A stretch of DNA of 6,338 nucleotides from Chloroflexota bacterium (GTDB lineage: Bacteria > Chloroflexota > Limnocylindria > Limnocylindrales > Limnocylindraceae): contig JAEMRB010000061.1 in NCBI GenBank assembly GCA_016463555.1, positions 1-6,338 on the forward strand. Reading direction: 5' to 3'. Both the position numbers and the translations under genes were made by a program. This document shows positions 1 through 6,338 of this stretch, piece by piece (the first letter of the stretch is position 1; every line of letters begins with the position of its first letter). The notes below the pieces were generated by a model. It did no database searches. It was not told the DNA's origin and saw only the letters and a program-made list of their open reading frames with translations.

Positions 1-35
1 CTGAGGCCGCAGCGGCAGTCGCCGCACGGCACTGA
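1..35 (+). CDS. Possible 3' end of an upstream gene (partial)
   Basis: Reading from base 3, the frame gives a short alanine-rich tail, EAAAAVAARH, ending at TGA 33-35. Its composition (repeated GCC/GCA/GCG codons) looks like the C-terminus of a real high-GC gene that begins outside the window. It would leave 48 bases before the CoA-transferase alpha start. A competing reading uses the frame from base 1, which stays open to TGA 85-87 and would overlap the GTG start at 84 as GTGA, like the other junctions of this operon. That frame encodes a Pro/Arg/Gln/His-rich string that looks less like protein. Too little is visible to name a function. Confidence 0.35.
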   Translation, partial: EAAAAVAARH

Positions 36-71
36 GCGAGCGCCCATGCGCGGGCACCAGCCGTCAGGCGC

Positions 72-76
72 AGGGG
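72..76 (+). promoter_or_regulatory. Ribosome binding site for the CoA-transferase alpha gene
   Basis: AGGGG lies 7 bases before the GTG at 84 and supports that start. The next in-frame candidate, an ATG at 108, has no comparable purine run before it. Confidence 0.55.
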
Positions 77-83
77 TGAGCAG

Positions 84-1016
84 GTGAGCACCTCAAAGCT
101 CGTTGATATGCGCACGGCAATCGCCGCGCATGTGCACGACGGCGACACGGTGGCAATCGAAGGGTTCACCCACTGCATCTCGTTTGCGGCCGGGCACGAG
201 ATCATTCGACAGAGGCGCCGCAATCTGACGCTGGCGCGGATGACGCCCGATCTGGTCTACGACCAGATGGTTGCCGCAGGCTGCGCCAAGAAGTTGATCT
301 TTAGCTGGCTCGGCAACCCTGGCGTTGGCTCGCTGCACGCGATTCGCCGACGCACCGAACCAGCAGCGCTCGCCCCCGGCGAATCTCTGCTTGAGATCGA
401 GGAGTACAGCCATCACGGCATGGTCGGTCGCTATGTGGCGGGCGCGCACCGCCTCCCGTTCTACCCGCTGCGCAGCTACTCCGAGAGCGACCTGCCGAAG
501 GTGAACCCGCTGATTCGCACGGTGCAGAGCCCGTTCGGCGGCGAAGAGGTCTACGCCGTGCCGCCGCTCAACCCCGACGTGGCGATCATCCATGCCCAGC
601 GCGCCGACGCTGAGGGGAACGTGCAGATGTGGGGCCTGCTCGGATGCCAGAAGGAGGCTGCATTCGCGGCGAAGCGCGTGATCGCCGTGGTGGAAGAGAT
701 CGTGCCAACCAGTGTGATTCGCGCCGATCCGAATCGCACCATTATTCCGGGGCTGATCGTGAGCGCCGTTGTGTCCGAGCCGTTTGGGGCGCATCCGTCG
801 TACGTGCAAGGTTCGTACGATCGCGACAATGCCTTCTACCGTGAGTGGGACACCATCAGCCGCGACGCCGCCGCCACCGAGGCGTGGCTGCAGGAGTGGG
901 TCTACGGCGTGAAGGATCGTGCCGCCTACGTGGCGAAGTTCGGTGGCGACTACTTCAAGGGGCTCACCCCAACGAGTGCCCCATCTGGTTCGGTCGACTA
1001 CGGAGACTACCGATGA
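84..1016 (+). CDS. CoA-transferase family I, alpha subunit (GctA-like)
   Basis: This 310-residue protein is the alpha subunit of a two-subunit family I CoA-transferase, which moves CoA between an acyl-CoA donor and a free carboxylic acid in the cytoplasm. Family features visible are an N-terminal DGDTVAIEGF segment (19-28) followed by an LTLARMTPD strand, an EEYSHHGMVGRYVAGA segment (106-121) leading into LPFYP, PLNPDVAIIHAQRADAEGNV (161-180), and EAAFAAKRVIAVVEEIVP (191-208). The last two are typical of the subunit A fold. Length is close to that of GctA of glutaconate CoA-transferase. The GTG start is chosen for its AGGGG site. The stop overlaps the beta-subunit start as ATGA, so the subunits are probably made by coupled translation in equal amounts. 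The glutamates at 106-107 may correspond to the glutamate essential in IpdA, the related steroid-ring hydrolase subunit, so an IpdA-like role is the main alternative. Family assignment is firm; the substrate is unknown. Confidence 0.9.
   Translation: MSTSKLVDMRTAIAAHVHDGDTVAIEGFTHCISFAAGHEIIRQRRRNLTLARMTPDLVYDQMVAAGCAKKLIFSWLGNPGVGSLHAIRRRTEPAALAPGESLLEIEEYSHHGMVGRYVAGAHRLPFYPLRSYSESDLPKVNPLIRTVQSPFGGEEVYAVPPLNPDVAIIHAQRADAEGNVQMWGLLGCQKEAAFAAKRVIAVVEEIVPTSVIRADPNRTIIPGLIVSAVVSEPFGAHPSYVQGSYDRDNAFYREWDTISRDAAATEAWLQEWVYGVKDRAAYVAKFGGDYFKGLTPTSAPSGSVDYGDYR
1002..1005 (+). promoter_or_regulatory. Ribosome binding site deciding the beta-subunit start
   Basis: GGAG sits 7 bases before ATG 1013, inside the end of the alpha gene. 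It favours this ATG over the upstream in-frame ATG at 845, which would add 56 residues read out of frame through the alpha gene. Confidence 0.6.
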
Positions 1017-1795
1017 GCGGGCAGCGCCCAGCGAGCAAGAGCGAGCTGATGGTGGTCGCCTCTGCGCACGCCCTGACCGGAAAGCGCGTCTGCTTCGTGG
1101 GGGTGGGCCTCCCGAACATCGCTGTGAACCTTGCCAAGCGCACCGTCGCACCAGAGATGGAACTGGTCTACGAGGCGGGCGTCTTCGGCGCAAATCCCGC
1201 ACGACTCCCACTCTCTATTGGCGACCCAACGATCGTGACCGGCTCCACCGCCACCGTCTCCATGCACGACCTCTTCGGCCTTTACCTGCAGGGGGGTCGC
1301 ATCGATGTGGGCTTCCTCGGTGGCGCGCAGATCGATCGATTCGGCAACTTAAACACGACGGTGATCGGCGACTACGCCGCACCAAAGACGCGGCTCCCAG
1401 GCTCTGGTGGCGCATGCGAGATTGCGATCAACGCCAAAGAGATTCTGGTGATCATGCGCCAGAGCACGCGCAGCTTTGTGAAAGAGCTCGACTTCCGCAC
1501 CTCGCCTGGCAATCTTGGCGGTGCCGTCGCGGCGGCGAAGACGCGCGCGGCGCAGGGGTGGGGCGGCAGCGGACCATCGGGCGTCATCACTGATCTCGGC
1601 GTCTATGGATTTGATGAAGATGGCGAGATGGTGCTGCGCAGCCTGCACCCCGGCGCCACTCTTGATGAGGTGCGCGCATCCATTGGCTGGGAGATCCGCA
1701 TCCCACAGAACGTCCCCGCCACGCCGACGCCAACTGACGAGGAGCTGCGCCTGATCCGCGAAGAGCTCGATCCGACCGGAGCATACGTTTCGTGA
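1013..1795 (+). CDS. CoA-transferase family I, beta subunit (GctB-like)
   Basis: This 260-residue protein is the catalytic partner of the preceding alpha subunit. The motif EAGVFG (54-59) fits the family I ExGxxG active-site signature. Its Glu54 has the same number as the catalytic glutamate of the Acidaminococcus glutaconate CoA-transferase beta subunit, which forms the covalent glutamyl-CoA thioester. LPGSGGACEIAI (128-139) is the conserved glycine-rich loop of the family, and GGRIDVGFLGGAQIDRFGN (94-112) is the other well conserved block. The open frame extends upstream to an ATG at 845, but ATG 1013 is preferred: it overlaps the alpha stop (ATGA), has its own GGAG, and gives the usual family length. 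The gene ends in a GTGA overlap with the aminotransferase. Because the glutamate is present, true transferase activity is more likely than the hydrolase activity of IpdAB, which is reported to lack it. Acyl donor and acceptor are not deducible. Confidence 0.92.
   Translation: MSGQRPASKSELMVVASAHALTGKRVCFVGVGLPNIAVNLAKRTVAPEMELVYEAGVFGANPARLPLSIGDPTIVTGSTATVSMHDLFGLYLQGGRIDVGFLGGAQIDRFGNLNTTVIGDYAAPKTRLPGSGGACEIAINAKEILVIMRQSTRSFVKELDFRTSPGNLGGAVAAAKTRAAQGWGGSGPSGVITDLGVYGFDEDGEMVLRSLHPGATLDEVRASIGWEIRIPQNVPATPTPTDEELRLIREELDPTGAYVS
1778..1781 (+). promoter_or_regulatory. Ribosome binding site for the aminotransferase
   Basis: GGAG lies within the end of the beta gene, 10 bases before GTG 1792. 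The spacing is longer than ideal, so initiation probably also depends on ribosomes finishing the beta subunit at the GTGA overlap. Confidence 0.4.
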
Positions 1796-3126
1796 GTAGC
1801 GGCAAGATCTTCAGTCGCGGCGGCGCCGCGCTCCCCATCGCCGCCTCTGGTGATGGCGCATACATCACTGACAACGCTGGGCGTCGATACCTTGATGCCG
1901 CAGGCGGCGCCATCGTGGTGGGGATTGGCCACGGGCGACGCGCGGTTGCTGATGCCGCTGCGGCGCAGATGGCGAAGATCGCCTACGCCCACGGCAGCGC
2001 ATTCACCGCCGAAACCCTTGACGCCTGGGCGAGTGAGATTGGTCCACTTCTACCAATGAAAGACCCGTCGCTCTATCCGGTCTCTGGTGGCTCAGAGGCT
2101 GCGGAGACGGCGCTCAAGATGGTGCGCGCCTACTGGCTGGCGCAGGGCGAGCCCGATCGCACCGTGGTGGTGAGCCGCTGGGGGAGCTATCACGGCAACA
2201 CTCTTGGTGCCCTCGACCTCTCCGGCCGTACTGGTTTGCGCCGACCGTATGAGCCTTGGCTCGGGCGTTTTGAACATGTCTCGGCTCCGTATTCGTATCG
2301 TGCTGGTCTCGACGGCGCCAACGCGATTGCCAGCGGCGCCGAGGCGGTCGCCGAACTTGACGCGCTGCTAAGCCGCGTCGGCCCAGGGCGCATCGCCGCC
2401 TTCGTTGCCGAGCCGATCGTTGGCGCAACGCTCGCCGCCGCCGTGCCCTCCGACGACTACTGGCCAGCGGTCAGCGCCTGGTGCGCGCGCAACAAGGTGC
2501 TGCTCGTTGCCGATGAGGTGATGACCGGATTCGGACGAACGGGAACCTGGTTCGGCTCAAACCACTGGAAGGTGCAACCAGACCTGCTACTCGCCGCCAA
2601 GGGTGTGACGAGCGGCTACTGGCCGTTCGGTTTCGTTGCCGCGGCCGCCCATGTCGCTGAGCCGATCTTGGCGAGCGGGTTCGTGCACGGTTTCACCTAC
2701 AGCCACTCAGCTCCCGGTGCCGCCGTCGCGCGCTCCGTACTGAAGATTCTGCGCGACGAGAACCTGATCGAGGCCTCGGCAACCCGAGGTGCCGAGCTGC
2801 GCGCGGCACTTGAGTCAGAGCTCGTCAACGATCCGTGGGTCGGCGAGATTCGCGGCCGTGGTCTCCTGCTCGGCATCGAACTTGTTGCCGATCGCACCAG
2901 TAAGGCGCCGCATGCGCGTGCCAAGCGCGTCACCGAGCGCGTGTTGGCCCACGCCAAGAACGCTGCCGATGTCGGCCTGCTGCTCTATAGCGCCACGGGC
3001 CAAGCCAACGGCGTTGACGGTGACCAGCTCGTGCTAGGCCCACCGTTCGTGATTGGCGACGAGGAGATTGCGCGCATCGTGCGCGGCACCGCCGCAGCGA
3101 TCCGCGCGGTGCGCGACGAGGCTTAG
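1792..3126 (+). CDS. Class III (omega) PLP-dependent aminotransferase
   Basis: This 444-residue cytoplasmic enzyme transfers an amino group, usually from an omega- or beta-amino acid or amine, to a keto acid such as pyruvate or 2-oxoglutarate. Visible fold-type I, class III marks are the N-terminal GDGAYITDNAGRRYLDAAGG (20-39), the phosphate-binding SGGSEAAETALKM (98-110), SYHG (132-135) with the tyrosine that stacks on the PLP ring, AEPIVGA (206-212), and DEVMTGFGRTG (241-251). Asp241 of that last motif pairs with the pyridine nitrogen. AAKGVTSGYWP (268-278) carries Lys270, the expected Schiff-base lysine, and the GFTYSHSAPGAA block follows at 300-311. Length is normal for the family and all key residues are present. 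The GTG start overlaps the beta-subunit stop. The stop overlaps the osmC stop on the other strand. General-purpose names such as beta-alanine:pyruvate or GABA aminotransferase would be guesses. The link to a CoA-transferase suggests catabolism of an amino acid whose carbon skeleton is handled as a CoA ester. Confidence 0.93.
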   Translation: MSSGKIFSRGGAALPIAASGDGAYITDNAGRRYLDAAGGAIVVGIGHGRRAVADAAAAQMAKIAYAHGSAFTAETLDAWASEIGPLLPMKDPSLYPVSGGSEAAETALKMVRAYWLAQGEPDRTVVVSRWGSYHGNTLGALDLSGRTGLRRPYEPWLGRFEHVSAPYSYRAGLDGANAIASGAEAVAELDALLSRVGPGRIAAFVAEPIVGATLAAAVPSDDYWPAVSAWCARNKVLLVADEVMTGFGRTGTWFGSNHWKVQPDLLLAAKGVTSGYWPFGFVAAAAHVAEPILASGFVHGFTYSHSAPGAAVARSVLKILRDENLIEASATRGAELRAALESELVNDPWVGEIRGRGLLLGIELVADRTSKAPHARAKRVTERVLAHAKNAADVGLLLYSATGQANGVDGDQLVLGPPFVIGDEEIARIVRGTAAAIRAVRDEA

Positions 3127-3557
3127 GCGTTAATCGAGAGGGTGATCTCGACGTTTCCCGCCAGCGCTGCTGAAATTGGGCAGCCGCCCTTCGCCCCTTC
3201 GGCAAGCTCCGCAAACTTCGCAGCATCAAGGCCAGGGACATCACCCTTCAAGGTGAGCGCCGACCTCGTGACGCGCCAACCCGCCTCAACCTTTTCGAAG
3301 GTCACGGTCGCCGAAACGTCGAGCTGCTTGGCCGGAGTGTCATTGCGCGCCAGGCCGCCCGAGAGCGCCATTGCGAAGCAGGATGCGTGTGCTGCAGCGA
3401 GCAGCTCTTCTGGAGAGGTTGATCCATCGTGCGCCTCTGATCGTCGCGGCCAACTCACTGGCAGTGTGCCGATCGCTCCGCTCTCAAACGAGGTGATGGC
3501 CCCGGAGCCCTCAAGGAGTGAGCCGTTCCATGTGGCGGTCGCCGTTCGCGTGGTCAT
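3123..3557 (-). CDS. osmC: OsmC family peroxiredoxin
   Basis: This 144-residue protein is a thiol peroxidase that reduces organic hydroperoxides in the cytoplasm and acts as a homodimer in known members. The two redox cysteines are in the expected contexts: Cys60 in AAHASCFAMALS (55-66) and Cys126 in GAKGGCPIS (121-129), one residue off from Cys59 and Cys125 of E. coli OsmC. Arg38/Arg39 and the Glu50/Glu51 pair in SPEELLAAAH match the residues that activate the peroxidatic cysteine. The N-terminal ATWNG and SFESG segments and the VPGLDAAKFAELAEGAK stretch favour the OsmC branch over Ohr. ATG is chosen because AAGGGGGG lies 6 bases upstream. The gene is convergent with the aminotransferase, sharing four bases at the stops, and divergent from the RND pump. 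It is probably induced by oxidative or osmotic stress, as known homologues are; no regulator gene is present here. Confidence 0.93.
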   Translation of the reverse strand: MTTRTATATWNGSLLEGSGAITSFESGAIGTLPVSWPRRSEAHDGSTSPEELLAAAHASCFAMALSGGLARNDTPAKQLDVSATVTFEKVEAGWRVTRSALTLKGDVPGLDAAKFAELAEGAKGGCPISAALAGNVEITLSINA

Positions 3558-3563
3558 GATTAA

Positions 3564-3571
3564 CCCCCCTT
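3564..3571 (-). promoter_or_regulatory. osmC: Strong ribosome binding site for osmC
   Basis: Read on the minus strand, AAGGGGGG lies 6 bases before the ATG. It is a much stronger purine run than those inside the CoA-transferase operon, as expected for a gene that does not depend on translational coupling. Confidence 0.7.
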
Positions 3572-3613
3572 AATACGTTTTTAGCCCCGCAGCATCCTCG
3601 GCGGGATTACGGG

Positions 3614-3642
3614 ATACTACGCCTGTTGGGCGTTGTTGCCCA
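3614..3642 (-). promoter_or_regulatory. Candidate osmC promoter
   Basis: On the minus strand, TGGGCA (3642-3637) is separated by exactly 17 bases from TAGTAT (3619-3614). Each matches the sigma-70 consensus hexamer at four of six bases. Transcription would begin roughly 50 bases upstream of the osmC ATG. Matches this weak occur by chance, so this is tentative. No comparably spaced pair was found for the plus-strand pump gene. Confidence 0.25.
3627..3642. repeat. Short inverted repeat in the divergent promoter region
   Basis: TGGGC and GCCCA form perfect 5-base arms around the 6-base spacer GTTGTT, midway between two divergent genes. One arm lies in the candidate osmC -35 element, so it could be a repressor or activator site that influences both genes. 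Five-base arms are short enough to be coincidental, and no T-run follows on either strand to suggest a terminator. Confidence 0.3.
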
Positions 3643-3658
3643 CTCCAATCGGCGAAAT

Positions 3659-3666
3659 AGAGGGGG
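3659..3666 (+). promoter_or_regulatory. Strong ribosome binding site for the RND permease
   Basis: AGAGGGGG lies just before ATG 3671. Its GAGG core is 7 bases from the start codon, and this fixes the start of the pump gene. Confidence 0.7.
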
Positions 3667-3670
3667 TTCC

Positions 3671-6338
3671 ATGTTTTTCCTGACCAAGCTCGCGGTCGCT
3701 CGACGCAGCGTGACCATTTTGATCGCACTCGCAGTCTTCGGCGGGGGCGTGGCGAGCTGGGGGAGCCTGAAGCAGGAGTTGCTTCCAAACATCGACTTCC
3801 CAATCGTGACGATCATCGCCCCATATCCGGGGGCAGGCACCGCCGACGTTGCCGAGCAGGTGGCCGCGCCGATTGAGGCCGCTGTTGCCTCAGTTGCAGG
3901 CGTCGAGTCGCTCCGCTCCGTCTCAACGACCGGGCTCGGCTTCGTCTCCGCCCAATTCGCCTACGGGAGTGACGTCAAGGAGATCGTGCGCCAGATTGAG
4001 GCCGCGATCGACGGTTCGCGCCTCCCCGCTGGCGTTACGCCAGTCGTTCGCAACTTCAACATCAACTCTGCTGCCGTTGTCATCGCCACCCTGACCCCAA
4101 AGGGCGATACAACGCTGACGGAGCTCGCAACGCTTGCGCAGAGCGAGCTGATGCCGAGCCTCCGTGGCATCAGCGGCATCTCCGCCGCCGATCTCTCGGG
4201 TGGCAGTGAGACCCAGGCCTACATTCAACTTGACGCAGCAAAGCTCGCCGCTACGGGCGTCAGCATGTCGCAGGTTCAAGGCCTGATCCAGGCGAACAAC
4301 CTGACCTATCCCGGTGGTCAGCTCCCAATGGGCAGCACCCTCGTGCCCGTGTCGGCCACTGGCCGCTTCACCTCAGTTGCTGACCTTGAGAACCTCATCG
4401 TTGGTGGCGGAGTGACACCAGCGGGTCAGCCGTACCCCGTTTTCCTGAAAGATGTCGCGACGGTCTCGCTCGCCGAGGTGCGCACCACCGGCTGGTCTGA
4501 GACGAACGGCACCCCTGGCCTGACCATCAGCGTGAGCAAGTCGGCCGATGCCAATACGGTCACCACCGCCCAGGAATCGATTGCCGCCATTGAGGAGTTT
4601 GCCGCGGCACACTCGGCCCAGGTGAAGGAGTCGGTCGTTACCGACGCATCGATCTTCATCCTGGAATCAATCGACTCGCTCTTGCAGGAGGGTGGTCTCG
4701 GTGCCGCCTTCGCCGTCGTCGTCATCTTCGTCTTCCTGCTGAACCTCCGCTCAACCATCGTTGCTGCGGTGAGCATTCCGCTGAGCGTCTTGTCGGCAAT
4801 CATCCTCATGTCAACGACCGGCATCACCATCAACATCATGACCCTCGGCGGCCTCGCCGTTGCGGTCGGTCGCGTCGTCGACGACTCCATCGTGGTCCTC
4901 GAGAACATCTATCGGCACCGCAGCCAAGGGGAGCCCATCGGCGAAGCGGTGCTCAGCGGCACGCGCGAGGTTGCCTCAGCGATCACCAGCTCGACCATCA
5001 CGACGATTGCGGTCTTCTTGCCGCTCGGCGTCGTGGGCGGCCTGATCAGTCAGTTCTTCCTGCCATTCGCACTCACCGTTACCTATGCCCTGCTCGCATC
5101 GCTGATCGTTGCGCTCACAGTGATCCCAGTGCTCGCCTACTTCCTGGTGAAGGTGAAGGGCTCCAAGGCAACGATTCCATACGCGGTTGACACTGACCGC
5201 GAAGAGATCTCCATCTGGGGGCGCCTCTATCTCCCTGTGCTCGGACTTGCGCTGCGTCGTCGCGCAACGAAGTTCGTCACGCTGCTCATCGCGTTTAGCC
5301 TCTTCCTTGGGGCAACCTCGCTCGCAGGCTCCATTCCAACCCAGTTCTTGAATAGCGGAAGCGAGAAGGTGCTCACCGTGACGGTGAACCCGCCACTCGG
5401 AACCTCCACAGAGCGCGTCCTCACGCGTAGCCGCGTCGCCTACGAGATCCTCGCAAAGGATCAAACGGTTGAGTTGGTAACGACCTCGATTCCGAGCGCG
5501 GATTCAACAGGCACGCAAACACTCGTCGCCGCAACAACCGGCCGAGCGCCAAATGCCGCCCGAATGACGGTCGTTCTTAGTGCTGATACAGACCTTGCCG
5601 AAGCGAAGACGCGACTAGCGGACTCGCTCGCAGGGGTGGGCACCCAGGGATGGACCGTGACGATTGAGGAGATTGGCTTTGCAGCCGGCTCCAACGCCAT
5701 CTCGGTCATCGTTACCGGTGAACGCGCCGCTGACGTCGAGGCCGCATCGGACCTCCTCGTTGCAACGCTGGCCGCGAACGGCGACCTCACAAACGTCAAG
5801 AGCGATCTCGTAAAGGCTGGCCGCCAGATTGAGATCACCGTCAACCCATCAGCGGCCGCGATGGCCGGCCTCTCAGCGGCGCAGGTTGCTGGCGAGGTGC
5901 GCAATCTCCTGGTCGGTTCGCAGCTCGGACAGATCACGATTGACGGCTCAAAGGTGAACCTATCCATGAAGATTGACAGCAGCTCCATCAGTGACATTGC
6001 CCAGCTCGGTGCGTACCTAGTTGGCGGCGAAAATAAGGTGCCGCTCAGCAGCATCGCAACGATCGAAGAGCTCTCCGTTCCATCAAGCATTACGCGCATC
6101 GACCAGGCGCTCGCCGCCAACGTGAGCGGCGAGATCGCGGTCGCCGACACCGGCGCCGTGAACACCGCCGTGAAGACAGCGGTTACCGGCCTGCAGGACG
6201 CAGGGAAGTTGAGCAAGGTCGACGTGCGCCTCGCCGGCGTGACGGAGCAGCAGAATGAGTCGTTCAGCGGCCTCTTCACCGCGATGGCCGTCGCAATCCT
6301 GCTCGTCTACCTGACCATGGTGTTGGTCTTCAACTCGC
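3671..6338 (+). CDS. RND efflux permease, AcrB/SwrC-like (3' end outside window)
   Basis: An open frame of 889 codons runs past the window edge. It is a proton-driven resistance-nodulation-division exporter of the HAE1 type in the cytoplasmic membrane. Visible parts are TM1 (about 13-31); a first large extracytoplasmic porter region (about 32-340) with the typical LLPNIDFPIVTI and YPGAGTADVAEQVAAPIE segments; TM2-TM6 (about 342-358, 364-383, 390-412, 434-458 and 462-493); TM7 (about 533-555); a second porter region (about 556-865); and the start of TM8 (about 867 on). TM4 carries VGRVVDDSIVVLENIY (399-414), whose Asp404-Asp405 correspond to the proton-relay pair Asp407-Asp408 of AcrB. The relay lysine and TM9-TM12 would lie beyond the window. 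Family length is about 1030-1050 residues, so perhaps 150 residues are missing. The arginine before the aspartates resembles SwrC-type pumps of Gram-positive bacteria as I recall them. No membrane-fusion protein precedes it. Substrate is unknown: drugs, lipids or surfactants are all possible. Confidence 0.93.
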   Translation, partial: MFFLTKLAVARRSVTILIALAVFGGGVASWGSLKQELLPNIDFPIVTIIAPYPGAGTADVAEQVAAPIEAAVASVAGVESLRSVSTTGLGFVSAQFAYGSDVKEIVRQIEAAIDGSRLPAGVTPVVRNFNINSAAVVIATLTPKGDTTLTELATLAQSELMPSLRGISGISAADLSGGSETQAYIQLDAAKLAATGVSMSQVQGLIQANNLTYPGGQLPMGSTLVPVSATGRFTSVADLENLIVGGGVTPAGQPYPVFLKDVATVSLAEVRTTGWSETNGTPGLTISVSKSADANTVTTAQESIAAIEEFAAAHSAQVKESVVTDASIFILESIDSLLQEGGLGAAFAVVVIFVFLLNLRSTIVAAVSIPLSVLSAIILMSTTGITINIMTLGGLAVAVGRVVDDSIVVLENIYRHRSQGEPIGEAVLSGTREVASAITSSTITTIAVFLPLGVVGGLISQFFLPFALTVTYALLASLIVALTVIPVLAYFLVKVKGSKATIPYAVDTDREEISIWGRLYLPVLGLALRRRATKFVTLLIAFSLFLGATSLAGSIPTQFLNSGSEKVLTVTVNPPLGTSTERVLTRSRVAYEILAKDQTVELVTTSIPSADSTGTQTLVAATTGRAPNAARMTVVLSADTDLAEAKTRLADSLAGVGTQGWTVTIEEIGFAAGSNAISVIVTGERAADVEAASDLLVATLAANGDLTNVKSDLVKAGRQIEITVNPSAAAMAGLSAAQVAGEVRNLLVGSQLGQITIDGSKVNLSMKIDSSSISDIAQLGAYLVGGENKVPLSSIATIEELSVPSSITRIDQALAANVSGEIAVADTGAVNTAVKTAVTGLQDAGKLSKVDVRLAGVTEQQNESFSGLFTAMAVAILLVYLTMVLVFNS

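Noticed and set aside
845..1012. Upstream extension of the beta-subunit frame to ATG 845
   Set aside because: The extra 56 residues are Arg-rich and overlap the alpha gene out of frame. ATG 1013 has a GGAG site, a 4-base overlap with the alpha stop, and gives the normal family length.
93..1211. Long minus-strand open frame (372 codons) opposite the CoA-transferase alpha and beta genes
   Set aside because: Its product is rich in Arg, His and Gly with no recognisable motif, and the plus strand holds two clearly recognised genes across the same span. It is an antisense shadow typical of GC-biased codons.
3142..3573. Plus-strand open frame (143 codons) covering the osmC region
   Set aside because: It mirrors osmC almost exactly, has no family features, and osmC on the minus strand has both catalytic cysteines and a strong ribosome binding site.
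3586..3605. Inverted repeat CCCGC / GCGGG as a possible terminator
   Set aside because: The arms are 5 bases with a 10-base loop and there is no T-run after the stem on either strand. It also lies between divergent starts, where no transcript is expected to end.
5461..6279. Minus-strand open frame (272 codons) opposite the RND pump
   Set aside because: Its Ser/Thr/Ala/Val-rich product has no domain pattern, and the opposite strand encodes the second porter region of the pump without a break.

Overview
The window is GC-rich bacterial DNA, densely coded, with a four-gene plus-strand block broken by one minus-strand gene. The first three genes are joined by 4-base stop/start overlaps (GTGA or ATGA), two of them start with GTG, and the coding frames favour G or C at the third position. 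This fits a high-GC, compact genome such as an Actinomycetota or Chloroflexota member. The taxon is inferred from style only, since there is no rRNA or other marker gene.

Region 1 (1-3126, plus strand) is a catabolic-looking operon. After what may be the last few codons of an upstream gene come the alpha and beta subunits of a family I CoA-transferase of the glutaconate CoA-transferase type, then a PLP-dependent class III aminotransferase. The overlaps suggest one translationally coupled mRNA. A reasonable inference is breakdown of an amino acid or amine: the aminotransferase would remove the amino group, and the CoA-transferase would activate a resulting or related carboxylic acid by moving CoA from another acyl-CoA. 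The substrate cannot be read from the sequence.

Region 2 (3123-3557, minus strand) is an OsmC-family peroxiredoxin with both catalytic cysteines. Its stop codon overlaps that of the aminotransferase by four bases in a tail-to-tail arrangement, so there is no room for a conventional terminator between the two.

Region 3 (3558-3670) is a 113-base divergent intergenic region between osmC and the next plus-strand gene. It carries strong purine-rich ribosome binding sites for both genes, a weak candidate osmC promoter, and a short inverted repeat overlapping the -35 element of that promoter.

Region 4 (3671-6338, plus strand, open at the window edge) is the first 889 residues of an RND-superfamily efflux permease of the AcrB/SwrC type, with the paired transmembrane aspartates of the proton relay. 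No membrane-fusion protein gene lies upstream of it here.

No RNA genes, CRISPR arrays, insertion sequences or clear terminators were seen. No stretch over 300 bases lacks a gene. Nothing here is clearly a new system. The least explained part is the substrate of the CoA-transferase/aminotransferase operon.
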